DNA of 64,000 bases, taken from contig NW_003314363.1 in assembly GCF_000143415.4 (NCBI RefSeq), positions 124,001-188,000 of the forward strand. The letters are read 5' to 3'. Within the stretch, counting starts at the first letter, position 1. Every line of letters starts with the position of its first letter. The notes beneath the pieces are model-generated. The model was given only the letters and a program-made list of their open reading frames with translations, was not told where the DNA came from and searched no databases. The position numbers and the translations under genes are program-made. The stretch comes from Selaginella moellendorffii (taxonomy: Eukaryota; Streptophyta; Lycopodiopsida; Selaginellales; Selaginellaceae). This document shows, one piece after another, positions 20,662 to 31,709 of the stretch.

Positions 20662-22428
20662 ATGCCTGTTCCAGGATCGTTGGAGAGGTCTTTCAGTGTA
20701 GCGTACACAATCCACAAGGGGCGGCAGCGGCATCAGCGTGAATCCCGCAGGAAATCGTCCATCCAATGCCAGCTGAATCCCCAGCCAGAGCAGCAGAGAT
20801 CTGTGAGTCCAATTCCTCTCAAAGAATGCTTAGATTTGACGACAACAAGAAGGGCGGCGCTAGCTGCGCCACTCGTCGCGACGGCAGTGGCAACAGTCGC
20901 CAATCCAGCAAGAGCTTTGATCCAGACGGGCCTGGAGAGGGATTCGACGAGGCAATCCCAGAATGCGGTCGACAGGTTGCAAAGTAGGGTTTCTACATTC
21001 CAGCTCGGGAATGGGATGAAATGGATCGTCCTGGAGCGTCACAATGCTCCAATTGTCGCTTGCCACACCTATGCCGACGTTGGAGCGGCGGATGAATCCA
21101 CTGGAATGACTGGGATTGCTCATCTTCTCGAGCATCTAGCATTCAAGGGGACGAGGCTGATTGGAAGCCGAGATTTCGAGCGTGAATCGGAAGCACTGGA
21201 TCAGCTGGACGAGATCTTTTACGCTCTCAGGGATGCCAAGGTGGCCAAAAATTCCAAGCTCGTGGCGAAGCTGGTGGAAGAATTTACAAGAGCTCAAGAA
21301 CAAGCAGCAAAGTTCTCTGCCGCCAGCCAGTATGGGTCTTTGATCGAGAGGCAAGGCGGAGTGGGCCTCAACGCTCAGACCTCGCAGGACTCCACCGAGT
21401 ATTTCGTTTCTCTGCCAGCCAACAAGCTGGAGCTCTGGATGGCGCTCGAGAGTGGACGATTCATGGCGCCGGTTTTCAGAGATTTGTACGCCGAGAAGGA
21501 AGTCGTGAAGGAAGAGAGGCGCCTGAGAGTGGAGAATTCTCCGTATGGTCGCTTCACCGAGGCATTCACCGAGGCCGCATTCCCAGGCCAAGCTTACGGC
21601 CGGCCCATCATCGGCTACCCGAGTGACTTTGAGAAGATCGGCCGGAGAGAAGTGACCGACTTCTTCACCAAAAACTACACTCCTTGCAAGCTCACTTGTG
21701 CCGTGGTTGGCGACGTGAATCCAGTCGAGGTTGAGAAGCTAGCCACTCGCTTCTTCGGCAGCTGGAAAACTCCTTGCGCATCACCAACGTCCTCGTCACC
21801 GAGAAGTTATTCCGAGCTCTGGAGGTCCCAAGATGGTTGGGACGATTTTGCTGCTTCCAAGCCTCCTCCGGGAGAGATCTTGAGGATGCCTTCGCCGGCA
21901 CAGCCTCTCTACATGGAAGGCTACTACAGGCCAGCTTCGTGGTCTTCGGATGATCCAGTTCTCTCGGTGATCAGCGACGTCCTCGCCGGCGGCCGAGTCT
22001 CCAGGCTCTACAAACGGCTCATCGCTCCCAGCAGGGTCCTCTCGGCGGAGTGCCTCTCGAGCTTTCCAGGCGACAAGTTCCCGTGCTTGATGATGCTCTA
22101 TGCTTCTCCAACGCCCGGTTCGAGCAGCACCGAGAAGCTAGCCGGCCTCGTTCACGACCAGCTCCAGGACCTGGTTCGCCAAGGGGTCGAGGAGGGCGAG
22201 CTGGTTCCAATCCGGAAGTCGACGCGAGCGAGCTTGCTGGAAGCGCTGGGAAGCAATTCCTCCATGGCGAGGATTCTCAGCACTTACGAAGCTACAGCGG
22301 GGTCTTGGAACCGTGTTCTTGAGGAAACTCGAGAGATCGAGTCGGTCACCAGGGACGACGTTGTCCGAGTCGCGAGCAAGCTCTTCACTCCCTCGAATCG
22401 TATTGCTGGAAGCACACGGCCTGTTTAG
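20662..22428 (+). CDS. M16 zinc metallopeptidase with thylakoid-lumen-type targeting (single exon)
   Basis: A 588-residue intronless ORF. The inverted zinc motif HxxEH is seen as HLLEHLAFKG, and the downstream third ligand region (EKEVVKEERRLRVENSPYG) is intact, so an active M16B-type peptidase is likely. The repeated second domain is recognisable by SDDPVLSVISDVLAGGR and the R/Y-type partner region. The N-terminus has ~60 basic and Ser/Gln-rich residues, then TTRRAALAAPLVATAVATVA ending NPARA, which resembles a twin-arginine lumen signal behind a chloroplast transit peptide. A thylakoid lumen or membrane location is inferred. An acidic insertion (LDQLDEIFYALRDAKVAKN onward) follows the active site. 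Cyanobacteria have similar M16 proteins. Substrate unknown. Confidence 0.88.
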   Translation: MPVPGSLERSFSVAYTIHKGRQRHQRESRRKSSIQCQLNPQPEQQRSVSPIPLKECLDLTTTRRAALAAPLVATAVATVANPARALIQTGLERDSTRQSQNAVDRLQSRVSTFQLGNGMKWIVLERHNAPIVACHTYADVGAADESTGMTGIAHLLEHLAFKGTRLIGSRDFERESEALDQLDEIFYALRDAKVAKNSKLVAKLVEEFTRAQEQAAKFSAASQYGSLIERQGGVGLNAQTSQDSTEYFVSLPANKLELWMALESGRFMAPVFRDLYAEKEVVKEERRLRVENSPYGRFTEAFTEAAFPGQAYGRPIIGYPSDFEKIGRREVTDFFTKNYTPCKLTCAVVGDVNPVEVEKLATRFFGSWKTPCASPTSSSPRSYSELWRSQDGWDDFAASKPPPGEILRMPSPAQPLYMEGYYRPASWSSDDPVLSVISDVLAGGRVSRLYKRLIAPSRVLSAECLSSFPGDKFPCLMMLYASPTPGSSSTEKLAGLVHDQLQDLVRQGVEEGELVPIRKSTRASLLEALGSNSSMARILSTYEATAGSWNRVLEETREIESVTRDDVVRVASKLFTPSNRIAGSTRPV

Positions 22429-22484
22429 TGAAAGAATTTAGTGCTAAACCTTTAAACCCTTGGAAATTTAGGGTTCTTCCGCGG

Positions 22485-24785
22485 ATGGGCGAGGGAAAGA
22501 GACGACGCAAGCCGCGACAGCGGCAGCCGCAGCTCGCCGGTGATCCTGTCGGCCATGCTCTTGGACCGATGCCATCGCGGTAAGGAGAGAGCGCTGAAAT
22601 CCCGGCTGAAACATTTTTCTCTTAGAGGCCAGATCGATGCCGAGACGCAGAAATATTTTTCCGAGGTCTTGGCGCTGCTGGAAACGATTGCCGATGACAA
22701 GGAGAGGGAGGCATTGTGCGCCAGCGCTCTGGAAGAGGCCCGCGGCAAGGAATTGCGGCTCGCCTCGCATCCTTCTTGCGGTAGAGCGCTTGAGAAGCTC
22801 ATCCAGTCCTTCGATGCTGCTCGGTTGCTATCGTTTCTCGGGCAGTGCACGGCAGATTTCGCGAGCATGGCAATGGATCCCTCGGCTTCTCACGTTGCTG
22901 AGATGATGCTTGGGAGCTTGTCCGAGATTTTGCAGCAAAATGGTGGAGATGCGGGACTGATTTCCTCGATCGAGAGTGCGGTGGCCAGGATCTCCGAGGT
23001 ACTTCCATGCGTTATTGTGTTCTTTCTACATCGTTCTCATTATAGGTACTGCAAGGAAGTGCTCTTGAGGTTATGGGAAACAAATATGGCTCGCATGTCT
23101 TGCGAAAGTTCACTCTTCTTGCAGCCGGATTAGTGGAAACAGAGGGAAAAGATGGCTTGTCGAGGAAACTAGGACGAATGGATTCCATGGCGAAAACATG
23201 CGAATGCATCCATGCAGGCTTCCCGAGAATTCTCAAGCAACTTACCAGTGAGATTCTAGTAGCATGCAAAAGCTCAATGTCTGAGAGAAGGATGGACCAA
23301 TTTTCGAGTCTCGTATTTCAGGTGAGAACAACTTTGCATATTATTTTTTTGAGCTCTGTTATAAGCTATGTTATGCAGACCATTCTCAAGGCGCTCCATG
23401 GAACTGGAAGTGATACGTCTTCAGCCATAGCAACACTCTTAGGTTTTGATCAAACAGAAATGATTTCGCCTAAAGTGTTGGAACGCATTTTGGAGTTGAT
23501 GGAGAATCAAAACGGTAGTCATTTGATGGAGGTAAATTTGTCAGAGTTTAAAGAAGCATCAGACTTTATTGTTTTGTTGTCCAGATAAAAACTTTAACTA
23601 TTTAAGTGTGTGCTGTTATGCAGGTCATACTACAGGTGGCATCTAACGAGGTGTACGCAAAATTGCTTGAAGAAATCTTCAAAGGAAATTTGAAGCGGCT
23701 AGCAACGCACCAATTTTCGAATTTTGCTCTACAAACGTTGATTGCCTTTGCACGCCAAGAAGATCAGGTGCATAAGTTTTACTTGTGTTATCTTTTATTG
23801 AAACTATAATTTTGTTGCAGGTGAGCCTCTTCTTGGACGAGTTAGGAAAGGATTTTACCGAGTTAATAAAGAAGAAAAGGGCTGGTGTCATTGTGAGCTT
23901 GCTGGGAGTATGTAGCCGTATGAGTACCAGCCAGCATGAGGCACGTAAACACACTTATGAAACTTTCTAACATTTTTGGCTTTAAATTTGTAGATAAGCC
24001 GATTGGTTGCTACTGTCATCTGTCCGAAATGTGCCTCTCGTGATACTCTTGTCCTGCGCTTGCTTCACTTAGAAGGACACGACTCGGATGGGAAGTCAGG
24101 AAGGAAAATGTCCATTCTGGGATGCGTAATGCTACAGATTTTGTTCACTTTTTCTCAGGTTTAATGATGTTTATATGTGCATATCCTTAACCATGTATAG
24201 TTCTTTGTGTAGGACTGCAGTCAGCAATACTACAAAAGCTTCTCAGTACTTGAAATGACACAGATTCTGGAAGCCATAAAAGATAAAGCTGGATGCCACG
24301 TTGTGGAAGCGTTTCTCAAATCTCCTGCATCGCCAAAACAAAAGCACGCTGTGATAGAGAGGTACGGTAATTCTCTAAAAAAAATCGGAACTAATTCTAT
24401 GTTACATAGATTGAAAGATCATTTTGCAGTGCTGGCCACGGATACAAAGGCTCACTACATCGTAACAAAGTGCTTCGAGGCAGCAAATCTCAAGCTCAAA
24501 GAATCCATTGTAATGGAGCTGATTGGCGTGCAAAATGATCTCTCAAAGTCCAGGCACGGTCCCTACATTCTGGGCAGGTTAAACGTTGCGAAGTAAGTTG
24601 CCCAATATAGACTCTAGATAGTTTCATCTTTTGCCTTTCCGTGTAGATATGAGAAGGCTCCAGACAAATGGAGACAATCTCAGCAAACGAGCCATGCTCA
24701 CAAGGAAGACTACGAAAAGCTCTTCAAACGCGAGCAACCTGAGCATCATGGTGCCCCGAGAAGAAAGAAGCAGAAGTATCAGTGA
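22485..24785 (+). CDS. NOP9 / APUM23-type Pumilio-repeat nucleolar protein (9 exons)
   Basis: Exons 22485-22579, 22626-22998, 23046-23321, 23379-23531, 23624-23767, 23821-23907, 23994-24158, 24213-24592 and 24647-24785 join to 603 residues. The basic start MGEGKRRRKPRQRQ resembles a nuclear/nucleolar signal. Divergent Pumilio repeats follow, including ALEVMGNKYGSHVLRK, NQNGSHLMEV, LATHQFSNFALQTL, KDKAGCHVVEAFL and KAHYIVTKCFEAAN. The tail is Lys/Arg-rich. The family binds pre-rRNA near the 18S 3' end and assists small-subunit processing in the nucleolus; in plants it is APUM23. The exon 6 donor at 23907 (GTATGT) was chosen over a downstream weak site because it keeps phase. Only 56 bp separate it from the M16 stop codon. 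Confidence 0.9.
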
Positions 24786-24959
24786 AAGGAATTAGAAATC
24801 TAGTGTTTTTATGGGGACAATGTAAAATCAAGAGCTCGCGATCTTTTGGAAAGCGTGGGCCAAGAACAGTGGTGGAGTTGGAAGGATCTTCAAGCCGTGG
24901 GGCTTCTCTTTTCTTTTATTTTGATCATTCTCTAAATACGTGAAGTTACATGTGATCAA

Positions 24960-25165
24960 TTTTTTGAATATTGTAGCTGCAGTCTACTGTCACCTTTAGA
25001 GTTTTGTAGTACAATTATACAGTTACGGTCACCTTTACAATTTGTAGTTTGTTCAGTTTTGCTCAGTACAATTATAGTTACGGTCACCTTTACAATTTTG
25101 TAGTTTTGTTCAATTGCCAGTCTATACGGTTCTTTACAATTTTGTAACTTTTTTCAGTACAATTA
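24960..25165. repeat. AT-rich degenerate tandem repeats
   Basis: Three to four imperfect copies of a unit of about 50-65 bp sharing GTTACGGTCACCTTTACAA and TTTTGTAGTTT blocks. It lies between the NOP9 3' end and the decarboxylase fragment. Unit boundaries are approximate. Confidence 0.6.
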
Positions 25166-25189
25166 CACCTGTGACCGTGAGCGAGACAT

Positions 25190-25480
25190 TTGAACAAAAG
25201 CTTCTACTTTGCTACTCTTGGATATAAACGTCCCCAAGTTTCCATAACCATGCTCAGCACAAGTTCTTTCTCCATCCATCGAGAGTCGCAGCAGCAGTCC
25301 CACTTCATAAGATGGCCTTCGACGAACTTCGACGTGGTTACTATGCATTGCGGAAAGCAATAGCACCACCACCACCGCTCAAATTGTGGAACGGGAACTG
25401 GCCTCACAAATCGGACCTCCTGGGTGACGAGGAAGGGAACAGTGGATTCCTCCTCACCATGGGATCCACTATAACATGAC
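25190..25480 (+). pseudogene. Partial, decayed copy of the downstream PLP decarboxylase
   Basis: This fragment resembles, with large internal deletions, the promoter and 5' half of the gene at 25859. It has a TATA-like GATATAAACG preceded by CTTGG, the CAGCAGCAGTCCCA codons, CTTCGACGAACTTCGACG, then GGAACGGGAACTGGCCTCAC, CTGGGTGACGAGGAAGG and TTCCTCCTCACCATGGGATC. The last block aligns to exon 2 of the gene, so exon 1, intron and exon 2 pieces are fused. No open frame spans it. It looks like a tandem partial duplicate, not a processed copy, because promoter sequence is included. Confidence 0.75.
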
Positions 25481-25858
25481 GATCTTTTGCAACATAATAG
25501 ATTGCATTTTCTGTGCAAGGCTATTTTTCAATGCAAATTTTGTAGTAATCCTTGCAACATCAAATACATTTGCAAAACCTCTTCATGCACATAATATAGT
25601 GTTGTAAGTTGCATATAACACTATAAATTTCTATAAAAATACCAATCTGAATATATACAGTGACACCTTACGATTTTGTATTCTTCCATCGCTTGCATCA
25701 AAGAGGTCCCAATCCTGTACTCATCTGATTCCCTTCAAGATAGAAATTTTGTTACGCTACTCTTGCATATAAAGCGTTTCCACAACCAGTATTGAGCACA
25801 CACTAGTCTTTCTTCTCTCTTAGCATCGGGTTCTTGATCAATCCATCCATCCATCAAT
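25481..25858 (+). promoter_or_regulatory. Promoter region of the PLP decarboxylase gene
   Basis: AT-rich interval between the pseudogene fragment and the start codon. A TATAAA box lies at 25768-25773, about 90 bp upstream of the ATG, with a pyrimidine-rich leader (TTTCTTCTCTC) between them. The same layout is recognisable in the upstream pseudogene copy. Confidence 0.55.
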
Positions 25859-27799
25859 ATGGCGAGCTCCATGAGTGATCTAGTTCCCGCGCAGCGCGTT
25901 TCCTCTCCCACCACTAACGATTATGTCTATCCTGCACTTCCCAAAGCTCTTGAGGGTGTCAACTTCGATCTTACGTCGAGCTTGAAGGACAACAAGCTCC
26001 AAAAGCCTCCGCCCGACCATCTGCAAGCCCGCAAGGAGGCCCTTAACAAGTCGCTCGACTATCTCAAGCAGCAGCAGTCCCATTTCATGGGCTTCCAGGC
26101 CAACCAGAAGATGAGCTTCGACGAACTGAATGACTTCCTCAACGTGCACGTAAGTAGATAGATCATGGTCATTGTTATCAAATGTTTTTTGTGTGTGTTA
26201 CTTCGATCCCAGCTGAACAACATTGGGGACCCATTTGTCGAGGGCAATTGCACCACCAACACCAAGTTCATGGAGCGCGCCGTGCTCGACTACTACGCAT
26301 CGCTGTGGAACGCGAACTGGCCTCATAAGTCTTCCCTCCTGGGTGATGAGGAAGGTAACAGCTACTGGGGATTCCTCCTCACCATGGGATCCACCGAAGG
26401 CAACATGTACGCTCTGTGGAATGCCCGGGACTACCTCGGTGGCAAAATCCTCCTCATGGAATCCGGCGGAGACACAAAGAAGGCGGCGGCTGCGCGGCTT
26501 GTCTATCGCCAAGCAGCCGTGCCTCCAAATGCCAAGCCCGTCCCGAGCCAGGCAAGGAGCGCAGCTCCATTCCCAGAATGCTGCGACGAGTTTTGTGAGA
26601 ACTACTTCTCGCCGGTTGCGTTCTATTCGGAGGACACGCACTACTCGTTCACAAAGGCGACCCGGCTCATCGGCATCCCCACTTTCGGAGTGGTGGGCGA
26701 GGAGAAGTACCCCGGGATGTGCCCGATCACCGAAGACGGGAAGTGGCCGGACGAGGTCCCCTCGCACGAGGAGGGCCCCGAGGATGGAACCATCCGCACC
26801 GAGTCTCTCGCGGAGCTAGTGCTCTTCTTTGCACGGAGGGGCCACCCCATCTTCGTCAACCTCAACTACGGCACCACTTTCAAGGGCGCCTATGATAGCG
26901 TCGTCAAAGCCATGGCCGCGCTCATGCCCATCTTCCAGTTCTACGGCCACGACAAGCGGGTCATCGACGCCGGCGGGGAGGAGAGTGTACGGACGGGATT
27001 TTGGATCCACGTCGATGGCGCACTCGGTGCTGCTTACATTCCGTATCTGAAGATGGCCGCGGAAGAGGGCTGCAAGTTTGAGGATGGTGGCGCTGTGGAA
27101 GTCGCTCCCGAGTTTGATTTCAGCCTGGAAGCCGTGCATTCCATCGCAATGAGCGGGCACAAGTGGATGGGTGCGCCCATTCCATGCGGACTTTTCATGT
27201 CCAAGAGAAGGTGAATGTTCTTACGCCACCTGATGAAAAACGTTGACGAAAGTTGTGGCTCTTCCAGGTACCAAATCAACCCACCGAGCAATCCGATCTA
27301 CACTGGCACTCCAGACACCACCTTTGCCGGCTCCAGGAATGGCCTTTCGGCGGTCTTCTTCTGGAGCTACATCTCCAAGCATACACTCAAGCAGCAGATT
27401 GACAAGGCCGTGCGTTGCCAGGGAATGGCACGGTTCATCTACAACACCATGACGGAGCTGGGCAAGAAACTCAACCTCGATCTCTGGGTTGCACGATCTC
27501 CACTCTCGCTCACCGTTCGTTTCCGGCAACTCAACGATGACCTGGTGTTCAAGTACAGCCTCTCCAACGAGACGCTAGTTGTCAATGATGTGCAACGCCT
27601 AATTTCACACGTCTTTGCGATGGAGCATGTCACCAAGGAACTGGTGCTCATGCTAGCGGAGGACGTGATGAAGCTCGGGCCCAAAGCTTTCAAGGACTTG
27701 TCGGATGGAACTGCAGGTGCAAGCGATGGACTTACAACGATGGATGCTCCTCTTGTTTCATGCGTGCCATTCCAGGGTCGTGGTTTCAGCGGCAACTAA
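25859..27799 (+). CDS. Group II PLP-dependent decarboxylase, histidine/serine-decarboxylase-like (3 exons)
   Basis: Exons 25859-26149, 26213-27210 and 27268-27799 encode 606 residues. The fold-type I signature includes LNNIGDPFVEGN, WGFLLTMGSTEGNM (phosphate-binding turn), TGFWIHVDGALGAAYIPY (the Asp that pairs with the pyridine nitrogen) and SGHKWMGAPIPCG, whose Lys forms the PLP Schiff base. TPDTTFAGSRNG after the Lys is also conserved. Relatives decarboxylate histidine or serine. The protein is about 120 residues longer than typical plant serine decarboxylase, with a longer N-terminus and an insertion containing PSQARSAAPFPECCDEF, so it may be a different clade with a different amino-acid substrate. 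The active site looks intact. Confidence 0.88.
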
Positions 27800-28796
27800 A
27801 GAACTTGTGATCAAGTAATTTTTATACTAAGCATAAACTATTTATGTTGTTGGGGCGATTATCATGCGAGATGACGTCCATCTCCGGCAAGAGTTTCTTT
27901 GGCAACTTAGTGGTTGATTTTATGAGATTGCTAGAAATTGCCTAGTGGAATGCTGGGCGGTTAAGAAAGCTAGGCTTGGATTTTAATCTCCCGCTGCTGA
28001 ACACCCTCACTCTGTTGCTTAGTAACCAGCTCCCACCTCAAGCGCTATCTTTCCTTGGCCGATGTCCTGTTGCTTAGCCTTGTAGTCCCACACTCTTGCG
28101 GCTCCTATTAATTGGCTGTGATTAGCCAATTCCGTATATAAGCAATTCGTAAATGTTCCTTTGTATGCTTTAAATATTCCATAAGGAAATTCATCAACTC
28201 GCTAATAGTCCATTACCGTTGAAAATGGTGGATCACTTCAAATAAACGCTTTACGGATTTATAATTTTGAAGAAGGTGGAAACATTTTGAATATACTTGA
28301 ATTTGGGCACCTATGTGTAATTTGTTCTATTGTCTCCACATGTTTATAACACAATTGACAAAGTCACTTCTTCCAAAATAGGGGGTCAGGACCATTCCAT
28401 ATAGAGTGTAGACCATGTCCACTAGTACAGTAGGCAAGTAATATATTTGTTTTAGTCCTGAGGGCCAATACTAATTTTGCATGTGAGATTTATTGTAAAT
28501 AAATTGATTAAGTCTTTTTAGCCATGTTTTGAAGGTTTGTTCTATCCATGTTGTCCGGATATATATTATGTTTGTAGAGAGGAGGTCCATCTTTAGTGAT
28601 GCTAACTTGACTAAACTGCTCGGTCCAATTTTTACAAAAAAATTATAAGAGAGCACAGCAAAAATTTTTTGAACTACATTCTTGATTAATCCACTTATAA
28701 TTATGCCTAAGAAAGCCAGTTAATGAAGTCAGAGATGACATACTTTGCAAGTTTATCAGAGATGCATGAGTCATACTGCATAATGTTTTTCCAGAC
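27800..28796. other. AT-rich non-coding interval at the gene/transposon boundary
   Basis: Nothing codable was seen. The stretch near 28,680-28,720 is similar to one near 53,618-53,650 (both contain CCACTTATAATNATGCCTA), so repeat-derived sequence already begins here. Confidence 0.45.
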
Positions 28797-28822
28797 TTGA
28801 ATTGTATTGGCAAGATATTCAT

Positions 28823-29860
28823 TCATTCATTCATATACTGTTTACAAGGTTTTGCAGCGCCCCCCAAGAAGCATGAGACTGATGGGATATTAATTCCATG
28901 TGTAAATTGCCTCAGGCCACTTTTGGGCATCCAAGTTCCAAAAGATGAAAATTCTCTCCAAAGGGCATTGATTAGACTTGGTCCCTTGATGTGAGTAAAT
29001 TTCACTAAAGGGGGAATGGATTTAGCACACAGAAATATAAGTACCTAGGATACACCAGTGATCAATGCTTCCTGTGGATTTCTTGAATAGAGGAGCACAT
29101 CACATCAGCAGCAAGGGCTAGTGCACTCCTCCAATCAAATTGCCATAAAGCCAACATATACAGGTGGGGCGTCAAACACACCTATTACATGAAAAAGGTA
29201 ATGACAGCAGTCTTGTATGGAGTAGAGAGTTGGGGTCCAGGGCTAGAACAAGCTCGAGGCAATCAATAAGTGTTTCATCTCAACAAAATTCATACTCCCA
29301 ATGGAGATTCTCACATGGAGATTCATCTCGATTTGCATATGCATCACATACATGCAAAGTGCATATTTTTTCCACAGACAGAAACTTGCAGACATGGCAA
29401 TTGCTAAATTGCAACATATAGCCCAAGCTCTTGGAAAAGGTTGGTGGCACACTCTTGAGGTATGGACAGCCACCCTCAGCTGTGACCTCTCCACATTGAT
29501 GACAGAATTGCTTGAACAATTGGAGTTTTGGACTTGGCAATCTCTCCAACATTGGTGTGATGCTTGGATGAAGGATAGTGTCCTTTTTTGGAATGTACAT
29601 GAACACCATCAACCCAAGGTGCCAATTTGGTTTCACAATCTACAACGACTTCACCCCCACAAGTAGAGAATCCTGGCCAGTTATAGAACAGGGCATTATA
29701 GATGGATAATGAAACTTAGATGTAGTTTGAGACCACCACTACCACATGATATCCACCTCTACCCCATATGTTATGAAGAAGTTGAAGACATGGAGCATGT
29801 GGTTAACATGTGCTCAACCTATACTCCACTACGCCAACCACAGGTCCTCTAGGGGTGCAG
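28823..29860 (+). mobile_element. Degenerate LINE (non-LTR retrotransposon) fragment
   Basis: In shifting + frames the translation gives KYKYLGYTSDQCFLW, EEHITSAARASALLQSNC, then YMKKVMTAVLYGVESWGPGL, the pattern of the thumb/connection region after LINE reverse transcriptase. Further on, YPICYEEVEDMEHVVNMCS resembles the C-terminal zinc-binding motif of these elements. Many stops and frame changes show it is dead. The first ~50 bp (ATTC repeats at 28,823-28,850) are the inverse of a (TGAA)n-ended segment near 56,305-56,350, indicating LINE 3' ends. Confidence 0.65.
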
Positions 29861-29977
29861 ATCTACATATAATTCTTGTAGGCAAACATTGGGCTAAGGA
29901 CATTTGTGAATTTCTATGAGAAATAGAGATCAAAGTGCCTATCCTTAGTCATTGATGCCATACTCACGATTACACAT

Positions 29978-30889
29978 TGTCACGAATGTGACTTTGGGTA
30001 TTGAAAGATTGACTTTGGCCAATCCTTACGAGCACTCTTTCTTTACTGCCACAACGGCAGGAGGTATTGCTGGTTCCCTTTATTAACCCCTCTTGTCCAA
30101 GTGTTAGTAAACTGGACTTAGCATCTATACTTGGTCAGATGAGCATAAGGAAGGAATTCCTAAGTGTCTATTTAGCCAAGCATACTTGGCCTAGCTTGTT
30201 AGTTCTCTTTTGCTTTATCTTGCACTAGCTTGGCAAAGCCCTCGCGTATTAAGACTAGTCCCTCAATATTGCTGGATAATAGTTTACCGTGTTTGCCAAA
30301 CACCCTTGCTATTATGCCTTTTGTGTTAGTCTCATTTCAGTCCCAAATGCTATTTATGGAAAGTGTCTAGATTTGCTCATTTGGCATATCTACAAAATGT
30401 AGAAGTCAGCCTGAACACAATAGTGTTCGTCCCATGTCCAAATTCGTAATCTAGGGACATTCCATATTTAGTATTTGGAAAGCTTGTCCCAGAGACTAAC
30501 TCTTGGTACTAAGGGAAGCTTGAGGTGAAAGCCCAAAGCGTGTGTTCCTCAAGGGCAGGGGGCTATAAGGGGTTCCAAATATATAATAGGGATAATGGTT
30601 GAAATGCATGTTCGACCACATGAGACATTAGTTTGACTTCCACTGGGTTGTGTCGCTCTTTGTTCTACGTTTGGCTTGGGTTTAAGCCCAAGCTCCATGC
30701 TACTCTAGTCAGTGGGGTACCCTCCTCCTCGCGTTAGGCCACCGGTATGCCAAAATTGTGCCAGACTCCGTCTGACACCATTTTGCGTGCAGGCGCTGGA
30801 TACGGGGAGTTGGTGCTCGTGGGATTGTACTGGACTCGTTTCGTAGTGTAATGGGTTTGGAGTTCGGCTCCAAATTCAAGTGTGTTACA
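29978..30889 (+). repeat. 5' LTR of the older Ty3/Gypsy element
   Basis: Begins TGTCACGAATG and ends GTGTTACA (TG...CA), 912 bp. It is followed two bases later by TGGTATTAGAG, a match to the plant initiator-tRNA(Met) primer-binding site with one transition. Related copies lie at 41,798-42,922 (+), 51,401-51,936 (partial), 54,492-55,059 (partial) and 55,566-56,081 (inverted, partial). Confidence 0.75.
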
Positions 30890-31030
30890 TTTGGTATTAG
30901 AGGAATTATCTTAGCGATTCTTATCCAACTTTTATCGGATTTTTGACTCAAGTTGCATAGGCAGAGACTTTTCTAGTAGATTCGAAGCGATCTGTGTAGG
31001 ATTAGTTGGATTGCACCATTTGCTAGCGGG

Positions 31031-31536
31031 ATGGTGAAAAAGAACCGTGCTGATAACGTTGAAACCTTTAGACGGGTGAATCAAGAAAAGGAAACTCTTG
31101 CTCGAGATGTTGTGGAAGAGGTTGAGGCTGAGTTAGAAGAGGAAGAGCCATATGCTGCGGCACTGCAGCGTATGGCTCAGGAAGTCGAGATCTAGAATTT
31201 GCGAAGGGAGATTCGCAAATTGAAGAAGGAGAACAAGAAGAGGAAGCAAGAAGCTAAGACAGTTAAACTAGCTAAACTTAAGCAACCAGATTCCTCTTCA
31301 AGTTCTAAGGACGATGAAGTTTTGCAACTGCCCCTGGTTGTACGAGTTTCAAAGTTCAAGCCTCTGAAACCACCCAATTTCATAGGCATGCTAGACTATC
31401 AGGTTTTGGAAGACTGGGTCTACGATATGGAAAACTATTTCATAGCGGTAGACATAGATGATCATATGAAAGTTGCATGAGCGCAATCCTTTCTCACCAA
31501 CCATGCCAAAACTTTGTGGCGCCAGGTGTGTGCTGA
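31031..31536 (+). pseudogene. Interrupted gag (first part) of the older Gypsy element
   Basis: From the ATG at 31031 a Glu/Lys-rich gag start runs into an in-frame TAG at about 31,193, then continues (RREIRKLKKENKKRKQEAK ... FIGMLDYQVLEDWVYDMENY) to a TGA where Trp is expected near 31,479. The rest (AQSFLTNHAKTLWRQVCAE) follows. It is continued beyond the nested insertion at 39,281. Confidence 0.7.
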
Positions 31537-31709
31537 AAAAGGATAGTGTAAGCAACCAAAGGGAACAACTTGAGAGACGATCCATAGGGTTCAAATATAG
31601 AGGGAAAGGGCCCATGAATAAGAGTGCACCCCCTTTTCTAATCAGTTAAGGGTCTTGGGATATTTGGGGTTAAGTGTTCTTGGGTTTGAATAGTACTGGG
31701 CTAGGTGAC

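Noticed and set aside
23908-23954. Extra residues at the end of NOP9 exon 6 (to about 23,944)
   Set aside because: No GT donor there preserves phase with exon 7, whereas the GTATGT at 23,908 does.
25204-25518. Minus-strand ORFs over the decarboxylase fragment
   Set aside because: They are antisense shadows of a region that aligns to the sense strand of the downstream gene.
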